Assembly (NCBI GenBank): GCA_033064195.1
Contig: JARBJD010000033.1
Span: 310,001 to 374,000, forward strand
Length of the DNA: 64,000 nt
From: Blattamonas nauphoetae
Taxonomy: Eukaryota > Preaxostyla > Oxymonadida
Reading direction: 5' to 3'
Positions within the stretch are counted from its first letter, which is position 1, and each line of letters starts with the position of its first letter. The translations under genes were made by a program, and so were the position numbers. Shown one piece after another: positions 49,228 to 60,463 of this stretch. The notes under the pieces were generated by a model, which saw only the letters and a program-made list of their open reading frames with translations, ran no database searches and was not told the origin of the DNA.

Positions 49228-50153
49228 ATAAGACATCCTCACATGACAAATCAAACGCAGCTTGGAAGTCTGAGGATACCTCCCACAACACTCCTCTCGC
49301 TGGTTCCAACAGACCCTCTTCCAGCGACTTCAAACATCACCCATCTCATCAGATCTTCATTGTCACGTCACTCCGCACTTCACAACAGGAACATCTCTGA
49401 AACTGTGTGGTCGTCCTGACTGCACTTCCTGTGACACACATCCCATCTTTCGCACCTCACCTGACTGACCTCACTCAACTATGTCTCCTTCTTTCCCCTC
49501 CCTCACACTTCTTGCTTCTGCAGTGTTTTGCTGCCCTCTCTTCTTTTTGTCTCTTTTGTGTTCTCTTTGATTGTGTCTTCACTTCCTGTCATGCAGTCAT
49601 CACTCGCTTCGTCTTTTTGACTGAGATGAGTGATTCATCTTCTGCTTGCGATTGTTTGTCTCCAGAATCACTTCAGAACTCACTCCACCAACCGTTTCTG
49701 GCTTTCTTCACTTCGTCACATCATCTTCCATTGATTGATGAGTATTTCTGAAGAAACTTTTGGAGGACACAGAACAAATTAAGTTGACTCAGTGTATGTG
49801 GACATGAATCTGCCGAAAACCACTCTGATTCGAACTGTATCACAGTTTGTTCAGAGTTTGAGGCATTCCAGTTTTGGATCGATCGAACCATTCTTCGTGT
49901 TTTCATTCTGTCAGATGATCCTTCCAGTTCTATTTATCGTTTATCTTCTCTATGTCGAAGCCACGTTCACGGAACGGATGATTCTGCCACTATCTCTCCG
50001 GACGGTCTTTTTTCATTCATAGTAGCGTCAATAAAGCACGAAAATCAATAATTCACGATCTTCAAGGTGGACAATATTACCGTCCGTGCGATGATTTTCC
50101 TGAAGTGGTATAGCTATTTGACACTTTTCGACTCAAGAGAGGGGTTCAAAAAG
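49228..50153. other. Region downstream of the giant gene
   Basis: C/T-rich, with short frames only, and no repeat or RNA gene recognised. Confidence 0.5.
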
Positions 50154-50155
50154 TA

Positions 50156-50510
50156 CAGGGTGGCCCAGAAGTAGTCTAACCGTATGGGTCGATCACTTTT
50201 CTTCGATCTTGCGCAATTGACCCCAATCGTCTTTCTCTTCTTTCCTATGCTTCAAAATTTCCCTTCTTTTCATTTCACAAGTGCTTCCTCGACTGTAGTC
50301 TCGATGGATCTCATGAAACGGGACTGACTCCGTTTTTTGAACACTCCTTTCTTGAGCGGACAAGGATTGTTGATCAACGAAACAGTGGTGAAAAGAAAAG
50401 AAGTGAAATTAAGAAGCATTGTAGTGAGGAGAAAGACGATTGGTGTCAACGGAATTTGTTCGACGAGAAGTGATCGACCCATAGGGTTAGACTACTTCTG
50501 GGCCACCCTG
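50156..50510. mobile_element. Mariner-type MITE, 355 bp
   Basis: The ends CAGGGTGGCCCAGAAGTAGT and its inverse extend as a terminal inverted repeat of about 45 bp with one early mismatch (AACCGTATGGGTCGATCACT versus AACCCTATGGGTCGATCACT). TA is present on both sides (50,154-50,155 and 50,511-50,512). CAGGG-type ends with a TA duplication are typical of Tc1/mariner. There is no transposase, so it is non-autonomous. Confidence 0.92.
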
Positions 50511-50512
50511 TA

Positions 50513-50860
50513 TGGGATCACTTTTTTTGTCAACAAGTTGAAACTCGATTTAAGCTCACCTGAAGAGGAGAAAGTCACTTCAGAACACATTCCCACATGA
50601 ATAACCCTCTCAAATCGAAAATCGACAATCATACGAAGAATGGGTCAATCTTGATCAAAACAATCATCATTTCGTAGATCAAATGATCATACCTGCTATT
50701 GAAGTGGAGAGTGCTTTATCTCTCATACAGATATAGTCATTATTCTTACTATTTCCGCCAATCAGACACTTCTATCACATGGAGCTTCCATCTCACTTCA
50801 CAACTCAAATTTTGACGCATCTACCATTCCAACTGTCTTATCTCCTGTTCTCCACTCGAA
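50513..50860. other. Non-coding spacer
   Basis: AT-rich and nothing recognised. Confidence 0.5.
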
Positions 50861-52330
50861 TCTTTTTCAGACAGAAGTGATCCAAAATTTCATGTCACTA
50901 TTTTCTGCCCATCTGGTTTCTTCTCCGCCATCCTGCAAGTCCGGCCGCACAATTAATTGGACCATCTATACTCGATCTTATTCCACAAATCCACTTTATT
51001 TCAAGAACTTGATGATCAATTCGTCCATTTTTCCTCGCACTGCAGAAATACCGGCATTGTCACGCAATCACAATCAATCACTGTGACTTGTTAATCGGGT
51101 TCTCTGATCTGCGCGGAGCTCACAAAGGAGAGTTTTCGAAAAGTAGTCATTCCAACCGGTCATTACGCAATCATCTCATCAGAAGCAGAACAATGTCGTC
51201 TCGTCAAAGATCTGAAGGTCGATCTTCACGGAATGACCATAAATGTGAAATTCACGACGTTCACGCGATCAGTGAGGACAATCACCATGGAACTCACCTC
51301 TTTGCCCACCGCTCTGTGGAACCTTAGTGCGATGACAGCCGACAGGATGACAATCTCATCGCAAACTGCGAAGCGGTCTCCACATGCTCAACCCCTCCAC
51401 ATGCTCATAATCAATCCAAAATCAAACTAAATTCTTTCTCAGATGTCTGCAGCATCGCCCAAACAACTGTGGATGTTCAGGGCAGCTAAGCATCGATTGC
51501 AGTGGAAATGGGGTGTGTGTGTGAACGAATCGGATCTTTCCTTGTCAACCAGGATGTCCTAATCGTCCCTTCGACTTTCACAAACGCACAAACCACATCG
51601 TCGATTCGACAGGATCGTTCACTTCAGTCGACGTTTTCACCCTCGATTGCTCCACCTTGTTCTCCACAACGCCTCTCGTCATCAACTTAATGGCCGATAC
51701 ATCGTCTCTCGACTTCACCGTTCGAGGGTGATCGGCACCCATCTCTCTCCGAAGGGATCCTCGCTCATCTACTGTGAGTTACCCTTGCTCCGGACCCTTC
51801 ACGTGTCGAGTGTGGGAGCGCCACGGTTCGGATCATCTCGCTTGGTCCCGAATGCGGATGGCTGTGCGGAGTGTGTTGTTGAATCATGCGATCGAACCGT
51901 TGACCATGACGACACACTCACTCTGACCTCGGCAGCCCTGTCGCCGTTTCTGTCTGTCTGTCGCTCCTGTTAGACGAAAGGGGCTGAGATCTCTCCTGTC
52001 GGAGGGTCTGCAACCACTTTCAGGTCGCCCCGGACGCGGCTGACCTCATACTGCACATACACAAGTTTCAGTTGAATTCCCGTTCTATACACCGTCTGCG
52101 CTGCTTCTTCTTGTCTTCGACGCGCCACTGCGCATCGCGAGCCTCCTTCAGAACGAGAGGGCTCAATCTGCCACCAAGAGCCCATTGTCTCGCCAACCAT
52201 CATCTTCGTCGACAACGAAAGGCACAGGCCACAAGAAGGAATCCCACGAAAGCGAAGGATAAAGATGAACTGGAGGATCCCAACACCAAGGGTCACCGCA
52301 TGCCTTGATCGTGAAGCTTGATCACGAACT
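50860..52330 (+). pseudogene. Decayed surface-protein-like coding
   Basis: Short frames with beta-helix flavour: NWTIYTRSYSTNPLYFKNLM near 50,960, and GCAECVVESCDRTVDHDDTL and TLTSAALSPFLSVC near 51,860-51,970. Frames change and stop repeatedly. A minus-strand run (GIQLKLVYVQYEVSRVRGDL, about 52,030-52,090) is also open, so strand is not certain. Probably relics of the same receptor family. Confidence 0.3.
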
Positions 52331-52449
52331 GTATCGAAAGTCGAAATCGCCGTCTGAAGCTCATCATCGAGAACACACCTTCGCCAAAGAGGGTTCAGAT
52401 GGAAGCAACGACGCGGCAGTCATCGTCCGAACAGATTTCGATAGACTGA

Positions 52450-53056
52450 AAGTGTGACATCAACCATAACAATCACAGACATCACCAACGTTATTCACAC
52501 CGGACGAACCTCAGATCCAACACGGAAGGAACAGTGGCGTCAAAACAACTACCTGCCAAGATATCAACCAACGAAGAGCGAAACTGGATCATCGACACCC
52601 TTCTTCGTCGCGTTTCCCATCCTACCCAACAACGACAAGATCAGACATGGCAGACTCGTCAAACCCGCTGATCGGCGACACGACAATCAAGCCGATGGAG
52701 ACAGTGTTGTTCGAGATCTGCCCGGAACATCAGAAAGTGAGGCTTCTGACGCCTCTGATGTCGTGTGCGGTGTTTCTGGCGTCGGATGCGTTTGGGAACT
52801 GCGTTGTGCAGCGAATGTTTGATAGCCTCCTCTCCTTCACTCACACCAGGATCATTCATGCCTCTATTCAACCCGCCGAGCCACGCGTGGAACATACAGA
52901 TGCTGATGGAGAAGAACTCGCGCTAGTACTTGCTCGGAATGATGAACAAGCCGCAGCTGGCGGGACTGATCTCAGACAGATTTGCGAACTATGTGTTCAA
53001 GCGAATGATTGAACGAGTGGAAGGGAATGTGTTTGAGTTTGTGCTGGGAGGTAGTT
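52450..53056 (+). pseudogene. Pumilio-like (PUF) RNA-binding repeat relic
   Basis: A frame beginning MADSSNPLIGDTTIKP (52,647) reads VLFEICPEHQKVRLLTPLMS, then FLASDAFGNCVVQRMFD, which fits a PUF repeat (position of the N-x-x-Q RNA-contact motif: NCVVQ). In a shifted frame, 52,888-53,056 reads AGLISDRFANYVFKRMIERV and EGNVFEFVLGG, a second PUF-like repeat (NYVFK in place of N-x-x-Q). That frame contains an in-frame TAG (after NSR, about 52,934). The known role is sequence-specific mRNA binding. Here it is either a broken copy or an intron-bearing gene I cannot fully resolve. A GTAGTT after the last Gly could be a donor. Confidence 0.5.
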
Positions 53057-53459
53057 GAAGTCGATGCTGCATGGACGACATGTGAAGACGACGACTGAGA
53101 AGGTGCACCAAGAGAAGACAGGGCGAGAGAGGAAGGAGGCAGAGCAGGAGGAGCGTCTCTTCTGTCACTCCCTTCAGAATCAGCACGCATTCGCCGTTCT
53201 CGCCGAAGACACGGCTGGGACGAGTGGAAACCCGGAATGGAGATGACATAGAACGACGCGGGCACATCAAAAGAGACAAAAGTATCGGTCCTGCCCAAAA
53301 TTCACTCATCGCAAGCTCCAATGCAACCACCGTCACATCGCGAAGTGCCCTCTCCGTGCATCCCCAACCATGTCGCGACATTTCGATCAAAACACGAGTG
53401 CAGTTGTCTGCGCTGGTCGGTGTTGTGCGAGAGAGACAGAACGGGACAGGACACCCGTC

Positions 53460-55105
53460 GGCAGACACACAGAACGAGAACATCGTGTAGCTGATCATTC
53501 CAATCAGCTGGCAGCTCACATCAGTCAATCTTGTGTCTCAACTGCACGACTATGTCTTCTCTGGCGAAGATCTGGACAAGACGAGGAGTATGTACCTGAT
53601 CGACACGTCTCACTTCTCTACTTCCTGATCTTCTATTCCAACACGACGATCGAGAAGGGAGCGAGTAGTCAAGATGCAGCTAGTTGTGGACGCTTCTTCA
53701 CTACTCGCTCGCTTTCGTCCTCGCTATCATCTCGGATCACGCTCCGTTTGTTGTCTCTTGATTTGTCTTTCTGATTTGTTCTGATTACTTTCTTCACCTT
53801 GATTGCATTCATTTCGTTGTTCGTATCTTCTCTCGTTTCGTTCAGGGTGAAGACATCATCATCTCCAAATCACACAGACCAATCGCACAATGCACTCTCC
53901 CACCTCTGCTCTTCATATGTCACATCACAAACAATCATCCCATCTCTTCTTTTACTCGCACTGTTCTGTCCCACCTCGCTTCCCGTTCCCATCCAACGGC
54001 ACCTTCTCAACCTCCCCTCCAACTTCGATCACATCCCAAAGCAGACCTCCGATTTCTTCACCATCTGAACCGACTGTATGCGCTCCTCTCGTCCTCTCAT
54101 CACGTCCAACGCGACCAAGCTCTTGTCGCAGCTGCAGAAGATCAAGAAGGATTGCTTGGATTAGGCGTTCTCGTCAATGATCTCGACCTCGAAGGTGTTC
54201 ATTATTGTTCTGTCATTTTCTTGTTTGTATGCAGAACTGAGGGATCTTACGCTGGCCGAGGCTTTCCGCCCAACACTCACAACCACCATCGCCAATCAAA
54301 TCAGAGATTCGCCGCAGATCTGGTACGGCTTCCGAGCAGGACTCAACGAGAAGTCCATCCACAGTCTGTCCACCACTCTCTCATCAACTACATTCATCTC
54401 TTTCTCTTGCACGCTTATCTTGTCATCTTAGTCTTCACTATCTCTTTATCTTCCGTCCATTTCTCTCCTCCAGTCTGCAAATACAGTCAATCCGACCATG
54501 TTAAATGCCGTCTGATTGTTGACGAGAAGACACTCGACTGTCTCGTCATCGAAGCCAAAGAATCAGGACACCTCGCCGAGCTGACAGGATAAGGTCTGCC
54601 TTCTTCTCTTCTCATTTGTGTCCTAGACTCGTGTTCGGAATCGCTGTTCCATCTCAACAAGGTGGCACAGTGGAAGAGGAAGAATATCGGAGAGGACGAC
54701 ACACAGACGAAGGCGGCGAGGAAGAGGAAAGAGGCGAGGTTGTTGTATGTGAATGCGGATCTGATGGAACAAGTGGCGAACGGACATATCTCGAAGTCAA
54801 TCATCATGAGCGACGAGAGCAACAGTTTGTTCATTTCCTTCCTTTCTTCTCCTCTCTCTCCCATCCTTTCTCTTCATCCCCCTCCCCTTTCTATCATTTT
54901 CCTCCCCTCTCTTCCTTTTCAGCTGTTTAGGACGACGCCGTGCAACGTCAGATCTTCCTCGATCTGAATGCCGCTGTGTCCAACGCTGGCCAGCACACAA
55001 AGATCTTCCGAACGTGCTACTCCTTCGACCAGAACAGTCACTCCGCTATGGCTGACCGGAAGGACACCACAGACGAGCCACAAGTGAAGGGGAGAGGTGA
55101 ATGAC
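53460..55105 (+). CDS. Unrecognised intron-bearing coding, possibly continuation of PUF-like gene
   Basis: Coding-like pieces on the plus strand: SWQLTSVNLVSQLHDYVFSG (about 53,505-53,565); LYALLSSSHHVQRDQALVAA to LGVLVNDLDLE, ending at GTGTTC; a 40-bp intron 54,195-54,234; then ELRDLTLAEAFRPTLTTTIA and WYGFRAGLNEKSIHSL; after a C/T-rich intron ending about 54,472, CRLIVDEKTLDCLVIEAKES to AELTG; KRKEARLLYVNADLMEQVAN (about 54,720-54,780); and LNAAVSNAGQHTKIFRTCYS (about 54,968-55,030). I do not recognise the protein. Order and strand agree with the PUF-like block upstream, but they may be separate genes. Confidence 0.35.
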
Positions 55106-55700
55106 GATCAATCCCATTTCATCGCTTGTTCGATCCATTCTCTAAACATCTCAAATTTTCTTTCAATTCCTGTTTTATGTTATTATTATCAAAAACAACT
55201 CATAGAATTTATAATTAAAGGAGAAATGGACATAATTCGTTCTGATCAGCCCTTTGTACATAAAAAGGCACCTTCTCCTCAGATCTTTGACCTCTATATC
55301 TCGAAACAGCCCAGCCCTGTCCTTAGAATGTCCTCACCTGTCATTTCCTCAAAGATCGTGAATTATTGACATGGCGTGGATTATTGACACTACTATCAAT
55401 ACAGTTGTTGGACAATTTTGATAATTTGGAAACTTTGTTGATCCCTTGCGCGTTCTGAAGCCGATTGATGTCCACTCTCAACAGCAACTTCCCTCCACAA
55501 AACGGAGTACTCCCATCTCCTTCGTTCTTCTCCATCTCGTCATCAGCACGCTCTATCCCAAAAACATCTGATTGAGGGATCAATTCGGTAGGTCTGACAG
55601 TCCAACACATATTCCGGCGTGGGATCAACAGCTGATGGTCTGTCGTTCTCACAGAGAACTCTCAACATCGCGACGAATGGAAGGGTCGTACTGTGACATG
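55106..55700. other. Unassigned spacer
   Basis: AT-rich first half, with no reliable frame. Confidence 0.4.
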
Positions 55701-55789
55701 ACATGATTTGGAGCTGGAGGAAAGGTTCGTATTTTTTTCGTCATCTTTCCGGCATTTTCCAATTTCCCAAAATTGTCCAACAATTGTAG

Positions 55790-56222
55790 AAGCTCACAAC
55801 CAGACTGAGAATGAACAAGCCTTCGTGCCCCAAATAGGCCTGAACCGTGGAACATATCATTCGAATGCGTATATTCTGGACTCAGTTTCCCTTTCCATGT
55901 CTGGATCAGGCACATTAATCTGCCATACGTCGTCATTGACCAACGCTGAAACAGCGAATGAACTCACCCAGGACAACCACCCGAAACGAAATGAAATCTC
56001 AACACCATTCATGTTCGTATTCTCAAATTCCACAATATCGATATTTCGAATCTCCCTCGATTGTGGGTGGCCAGACACAAGTGTCGGAAGAATCTCGTCA
56101 TCAAGATTGACGATCAAAAGATGCCCCATCATCTCAAACCCCGAGTCATCTCCATTTGTGATCACCAACGGATATGACGACTTTGGAAGCTCGATTTTCT
56201 TTGTTGATTGTTCTCTTATGTG
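55790..56222 (+). pseudogene. Beta-helix surface-protein fragment
   Basis: The open frame AHNQTENEQAFVPQIGLNRG, then ILDSVSLSMSGSGTLICHTS, FSNSTISIFRISLDCGWPDT and SSIFFVDCSLM, then TGA. The strand-turn pattern with repeated S/T and C matches the ectodomains of the receptor genes here. There is no signal peptide, membrane helix or pseudokinase, so it is a stub of about 145 residues next to the convergent SPRY-like gene. Confidence 0.5.
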
Positions 56223-56285
56223 AAACGAGAGAAAATGAAGAGAGACTGTGGTGAAGAAATGAATCTGAAAAAAGCTGAGATGCGG

Positions 56286-58071
56286 TTATTCTTCGTCCAT
56301 CTGAATCTCGATCCTTGCCCCGCTCAACTGAGGCTCTTCCACGATAGCGACTGATTCAATCGAAATCGCATCTTTCACTTAAAGGCCAAAACCGAAGAAT
56401 TTTCCACCAAGAGGATCAAGTCGAAGGGCGAATCGGAAGGGAACAGAAATGTTCGAGAAGAAAGTGGGTTGTGTCTGTCCATCCTGGCTCAGTCTGAGTG
56501 TCCTCTTCCCGTCTCGGCCATCTGCCTCCAACACCACTCGCTGGCCTTCCCTCATTCCTGCACATGCCGATTTTTTCGAATACGAAAATCCATTCTGAAA
56601 GGCAGTTTGATCGATTGGATGGACACACCATCCAGCCCCACCCTTCAGGTATGTGAAATCTTCCCCGTTCTTCACGTCCTCAGTCTGAGCAGATGGAAAA
56701 TCGCCGATTCGATAGCGTGATGTGAACTTCTTGAATGTGAAAGTGAATCTGGCGACGACTTTCCCAAACTCCGCGGAGAGGAGAGTGGGGTCGCTTCTTG
56801 TTTTGAGTTTGAAGACAGAACCCTTCACTGAGAACAGATCTGTTGGGAACCATTCGATGGCTGCTGCCCCTGTTTTGCTCAGTCGTTTCATCTCCTCCTT
56901 CCTTCTCTCCTCTTCCCTGCATCGGTTGGCTTCGATCTCCTTCTCCTTCCCTGCTTCGATGAACACGCTGTATCGTTCAACCTGTTCGTTCAGAGCAGCC
57001 ATCTTCTGCTCGTGCTCCTTCCTTCTCTCTTCCTCTCTCGTCTTCGCCTCTCTCTCCCTTTCTTGTTCTCTCCGCGTCGATTCTTTCTCTCTTTCCTCCT
57101 CTCTCTTCTTCGCTTCGTTCTCCCTTTCTTTCTCTTTCCTCTCCATTTCGGCCTTCAGCTTGTCCATCTCTTCCTTCATCATCTTCATTTCCTCCTCCCT
57201 TCGCTTCTCCCTCTCCGCTTTTTCTGTTACTTCAACATCTGCTGAGCTCTCCTTCTCTTCCGACTCCCGAGTCGAGCACAGCCCGAGCAGCGTGTTTTCC
57301 ATCAAGTTAAGTGCAGATTGGCACCGACTCTCTAAACTCCATCCATCTCGACTCTCTTCCTCCATCTGTCCGGCCTGTCCTTGTTCCTTCTCCGACTTCT
57401 CTTTCGGATTCTCTTTCTCATTCTGTTCCTGTTCTTGTTTCTGGGCTGATCGAACTGCTCCTTTCAGTCCAACACACAACTTGTCAACAACTCGAAGTAG
57501 ACCCAATACATTCCCGACTTCCTTCGAATTCTCCACCCACGAGCACACCTTCTCCACCACTCCCCCATTCAGCACTCCCTCCACATCCCCACACGGCAGA
57601 CATGAGTCACACATCAGCCTGGACAAGATAACAAAAAAGAGAACAAAAGAAGAGAAGATGAGGAAGTGAAAAAAGAGGCAGACCCAATAGCGTGTGCCGC
57701 TGGCACAGACAGAGTGGGATCAGCGTGCTGCAAAGAAACAACAGAAAGGGCGAGAAGAGATGAAGGAGGAGAGAGGCAGACGTGGGTTAGAGAGAGGAGC
57801 GAGGGAAGCAGGTCGCTCATCTTCTTCCGCTTTGGATGCAACATACACCCCACAACCAGAGTCAGCACACTCGATGCCACATTCTGCCACAACAATCACA
57901 CAAACAGCAGAAACGAAGAAAGAGGATGAAGAGTAGAGATGAGGATGAAGGAAGGAAGACAAACGAACAAGAACGGCGAGCATTCACTTCCCAATGTCAC
58001 ACACAATTCACTCACAAATCCCATCCGCAATCCCATCTCCGCCACGTCCTTCATTTTCTCTCCGTTCTCAT
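56286..58071 (-). CDS. Third HEAT-like/coiled-coil/SPRY-like gene, with internal TAA
   Basis: Exons read as 57,965-58,071, 57,782-57,883, 57,684-57,727 and 56,286-57,618. The 102- and 44-nt exons have the same size and phases as in the gene at 37,415. It contains GEKMKDVAEMGLRMGFVSEL, NVASSVLTLVVG, SDLLPSLLSLTH, HADPTLSVPAAHAIG, LMCDSCLPCGDVEGVLNGG, a long E/K/R coiled coil and a SPRY-like domain (GQRVVLEADGRDGKRTLRL, PTFFSNISVPFRF). The frame meets TAA at 56,379-56,381, but 30 further codons (VKDAISIESVAIVEEPQLSG to QMDEE, stop 56,286-56,288) match the conserved tail of the two paralogues. Exon 1 (as at 39,353-39,449) is not found; a MITE lies upstream, where it would be expected. Confidence 0.72.
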
Positions 58072-58162
58072 CTACATCAAGCCCAGATCAGCACCGAAAT
58101 AATCAGAATCATGAATGAGGAACAAGTTCAAATAAAAAAATAGAATTGGCAAGTGAATGATA

Positions 58163-59174
58163 TAGGGGGTGTACTAATTATGTCCCCTCAGGTTTTCTAC
58201 ATATGCAGTGAGTGAAGATGGAAAACAAGACCAGACAGTAGCTTACACCGAGCCAGCGGACAGACTAAAGTTCGAATTTCACTTCAATATTGCTTTATTC
58301 ACGAAAAACCGTCATTTTCATGTCTCCTCCTGCTTTGTTTTCACAGATTCACTCCTTGATTGATGAAAATAATGTGAGAACTGGTTTAATGAGAGGAATA
58401 CAGCATGAATTCTCGAATTTTGTGTGAATCTCATCATGGTTTGAGAGAACCGGAGGATCCTTGACAATCATGACAGCACAACATGACAGATGTCTATCGT
58501 CCAATACATTCTGAAAGTTGATGTCAAAACGATGAAAGTTTGTCATTCTTCGACAGAGAGTCAATTCAACTTTGATCTAGTTCGTTTCCAGAGTGATTCA
58601 CAGAAGACTTCGATTCTGAAATTAATATGTTGAAATTTGAAGAATGAGACGAAATTTCTGGAAAAAGGTGAGACATCACACGTTTCCTCAAATGTGACTT
58701 TTTTCATTCTTGGTTTGAGTTTTACCGTGTGAAAACAAAAAGATTGGCAGAAACTGCGATCAAAGGTCCTTTTCTTCTAATTCATAACTTCACCTATTTT
58801 TAAAGAAGAAAAAATAGGTGATTCATAAAGTCAAATGAGTTGAACAAACCTACGAGTGAGGTCAGTACGAGATCCACTGTTTCGGCCAGATCAACGATTC
58901 TATCTCACAGATTTGCATGTTTAGAACAAAAATCAAGAAAAAAGGTGATAATCACTCCAATTTGAAGTTAGACACAGTTATAGTCTCACATAGAATGAAA
59001 AATCTGTGAATCACTTTGAGATTTGTGCGATTTGAGTGAACTAATGAATACGAAATTGAAAATCTTTGCTTAAAATATGAATTGGCTCGGTGTAAGACTC
59101 TTGACAAACAATCTGCTCAATTGACCGGGTCAACAGTGAGAAAACCCGAGGGGACATAATTAGTACACCCCCTA
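58163..59174. mobile_element. 1.0-kb MITE or DNA transposon relic with TA duplication
   Basis: The ends TAGGGGGTGTACTAATTATG then TCCCCTCAGGTTTTCT, and inverted at the right with one mismatch (TCCCCTCGGGTTTTCT), give about 36 bp of terminal repeat. TA flanks both sides (58,161-58,162 and 59,175-59,176), though the TATA context leaves the boundary uncertain by 2 bp. The interior is AT-rich with no transposase. A minus-strand 71-codon frame at 58,349-58,564 is not recognisable. The duplication type suggests Tc1/mariner-like. Confidence 0.88.
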
Positions 59175-59194
59175 TAGTCACTGCACGAAATAAA

Positions 59195-59383
59195 ATGACT
59201 GAGTCATTTTCAGACCCTCTTCAATCTTGTTCAGCACTTGGTGCAAGATCGAAACTTTCTCCTTCTCTGTTCCACTTCGATATGCTTCCACAGTTTGCGA
59301 GAAGTATGTACTCTGTGAATATCATTAGAAATATGTTGGAAAATGGAGAGAGAACGTATATTATTGAGTTGTATGAAGGAAAA
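59195..59383. other. Short unassigned open stretch
   Basis: The plus-strand frame FHFDMLPQFARSMYSVNIIR and LENGERTYIIELYEGK looks mildly protein-like but is short and unassigned. It runs straight into the foldback element. Confidence 0.2.
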
Positions 59384-59384
59384 G

Positions 59385-59800
59385 GGGGCATAATCCGACC
59401 CCGTGCCCCCCTCCAATATTTTAACAGTTGCTTGATTTAACTCCATTTCACGATATTTTTGCAATTATTTTTCGATTTGAGACCGGGTTTTGGAGATATA
59501 AATTCATCTACACTTCACCCGATCCTTTTTCCAGACACTTTTTCATAATGTCGGATTGTCTTCACAGCCCCCCGCTCAAGAGCAGGGGGGGCTGTGAAGA
59601 CTATTGGTGAATTCTCAAAAGTACCATAGAAAAAAGGATCTTTGTGAAGTGTTGAAACAAATAATGGGCTGGATCGGGCCAAAATGGGCAGCTTCTTTTC
59701 GCCCTCAAAATCACAAAATTTCATCAAAAGTGTGATTATTAATCGAAAATAGGCATATTTGAAATTTTCGGTGAGGGGGCACGGGGTATGATTTTGCCGA
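59385..59800. mobile_element. Foldback element with central hairpin
   Basis: The left end GGGGCATAATCCGACCCCGT then GCCCCCCTCC is inverted at 59,771-59,800 (GTGAGGGGGCACGGGGTATG then ATTTTGCC) with a few mismatches. The centre is a strong hairpin (59,558-59,601). There is no coding capacity. No clear target duplication is seen. It is probably a non-autonomous inverted-repeat element. Confidence 0.65.
59558..59601. repeat. Hairpin, about 17-bp stem
   Basis: GTCTTCACAGCCCCCC, loop region GCTCAAGAGC, then the inverse GGGGGGCTGTGAAGAC. The loop itself is palindromic (GCTC...GAGC), so the stem can extend almost to closure. Confidence 0.93.
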
Positions 59801-60180
59801 AAAGGGAATCGTGATCGTTCGACGATGGTGCAGTGAACATCTCAGAGTGAGAAGGGATCAAGCCATCACCTGTTACTCGAAATAATTGTGACACTTGAAT
59901 TCTCCTCATTTAACATTGACCATTCCCAGGGACCAGTCATGAATCTTTGGACATCATCTCACCGTCCTTGTGGACTTCATTCTGTCCACCTGTCTGGGAT
60001 CTCATCATCGGAAGAAAGAGTGGAACAGAACGGAGAATGGCTGATGTGGAAGTGATGAAGGGATGCAACAAATGATGAATGCGTATACGTCAAAGGGAGC
60101 AGGTCGTGACAATGATCTTGTTGTTTGGTTGACAGTTCTCTGTCTTTGTCATCGTTTTCACCTCTTCACTTCTTTTTCGA
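59801..60180. other. Unassigned spacer
   Basis: No frame, repeat or RNA gene recognised. Confidence 0.4.
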
Positions 60181-60405
60181 GATGGAGGCTCATTTTGGCC
60201 CTTTCTGTTATATAGAGGCCATCGTGCCGCTCCTCACGTCATATAATGAGGAGCTGATACAGGCCACATTGACACATCTCTGACACAATTTGATTTGGGC
60301 GTCTTCTTTAGATCACTTCTCCTTCATCGTGTCTGGATTCCTCTCTCTCCTCCCAAAAGTTTTCTACGAACAGCACATGCATCTGTCGACCCAACGCTGT
60401 CTGTG
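60170..60405 (+). pseudogene. Fragment of helical-repeat family gene
   Basis: Pieces in changing frames: GPFCYIEAIVPLLTSYNEEL, then FSFIVSGFLSLLPKVFYEQH and MHLSTQ. These match SGFFSLLPKTFFEHEMHL of gene A and GFFQLLPTAFYEQEMHLM of gene B. Too short and broken to function. Confidence 0.6.
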
Positions 60406-60463
60406 TCTGATGTGGCGATCACGCTGACTCACACTCACACCGACATTGTGTTTATACAGACCA

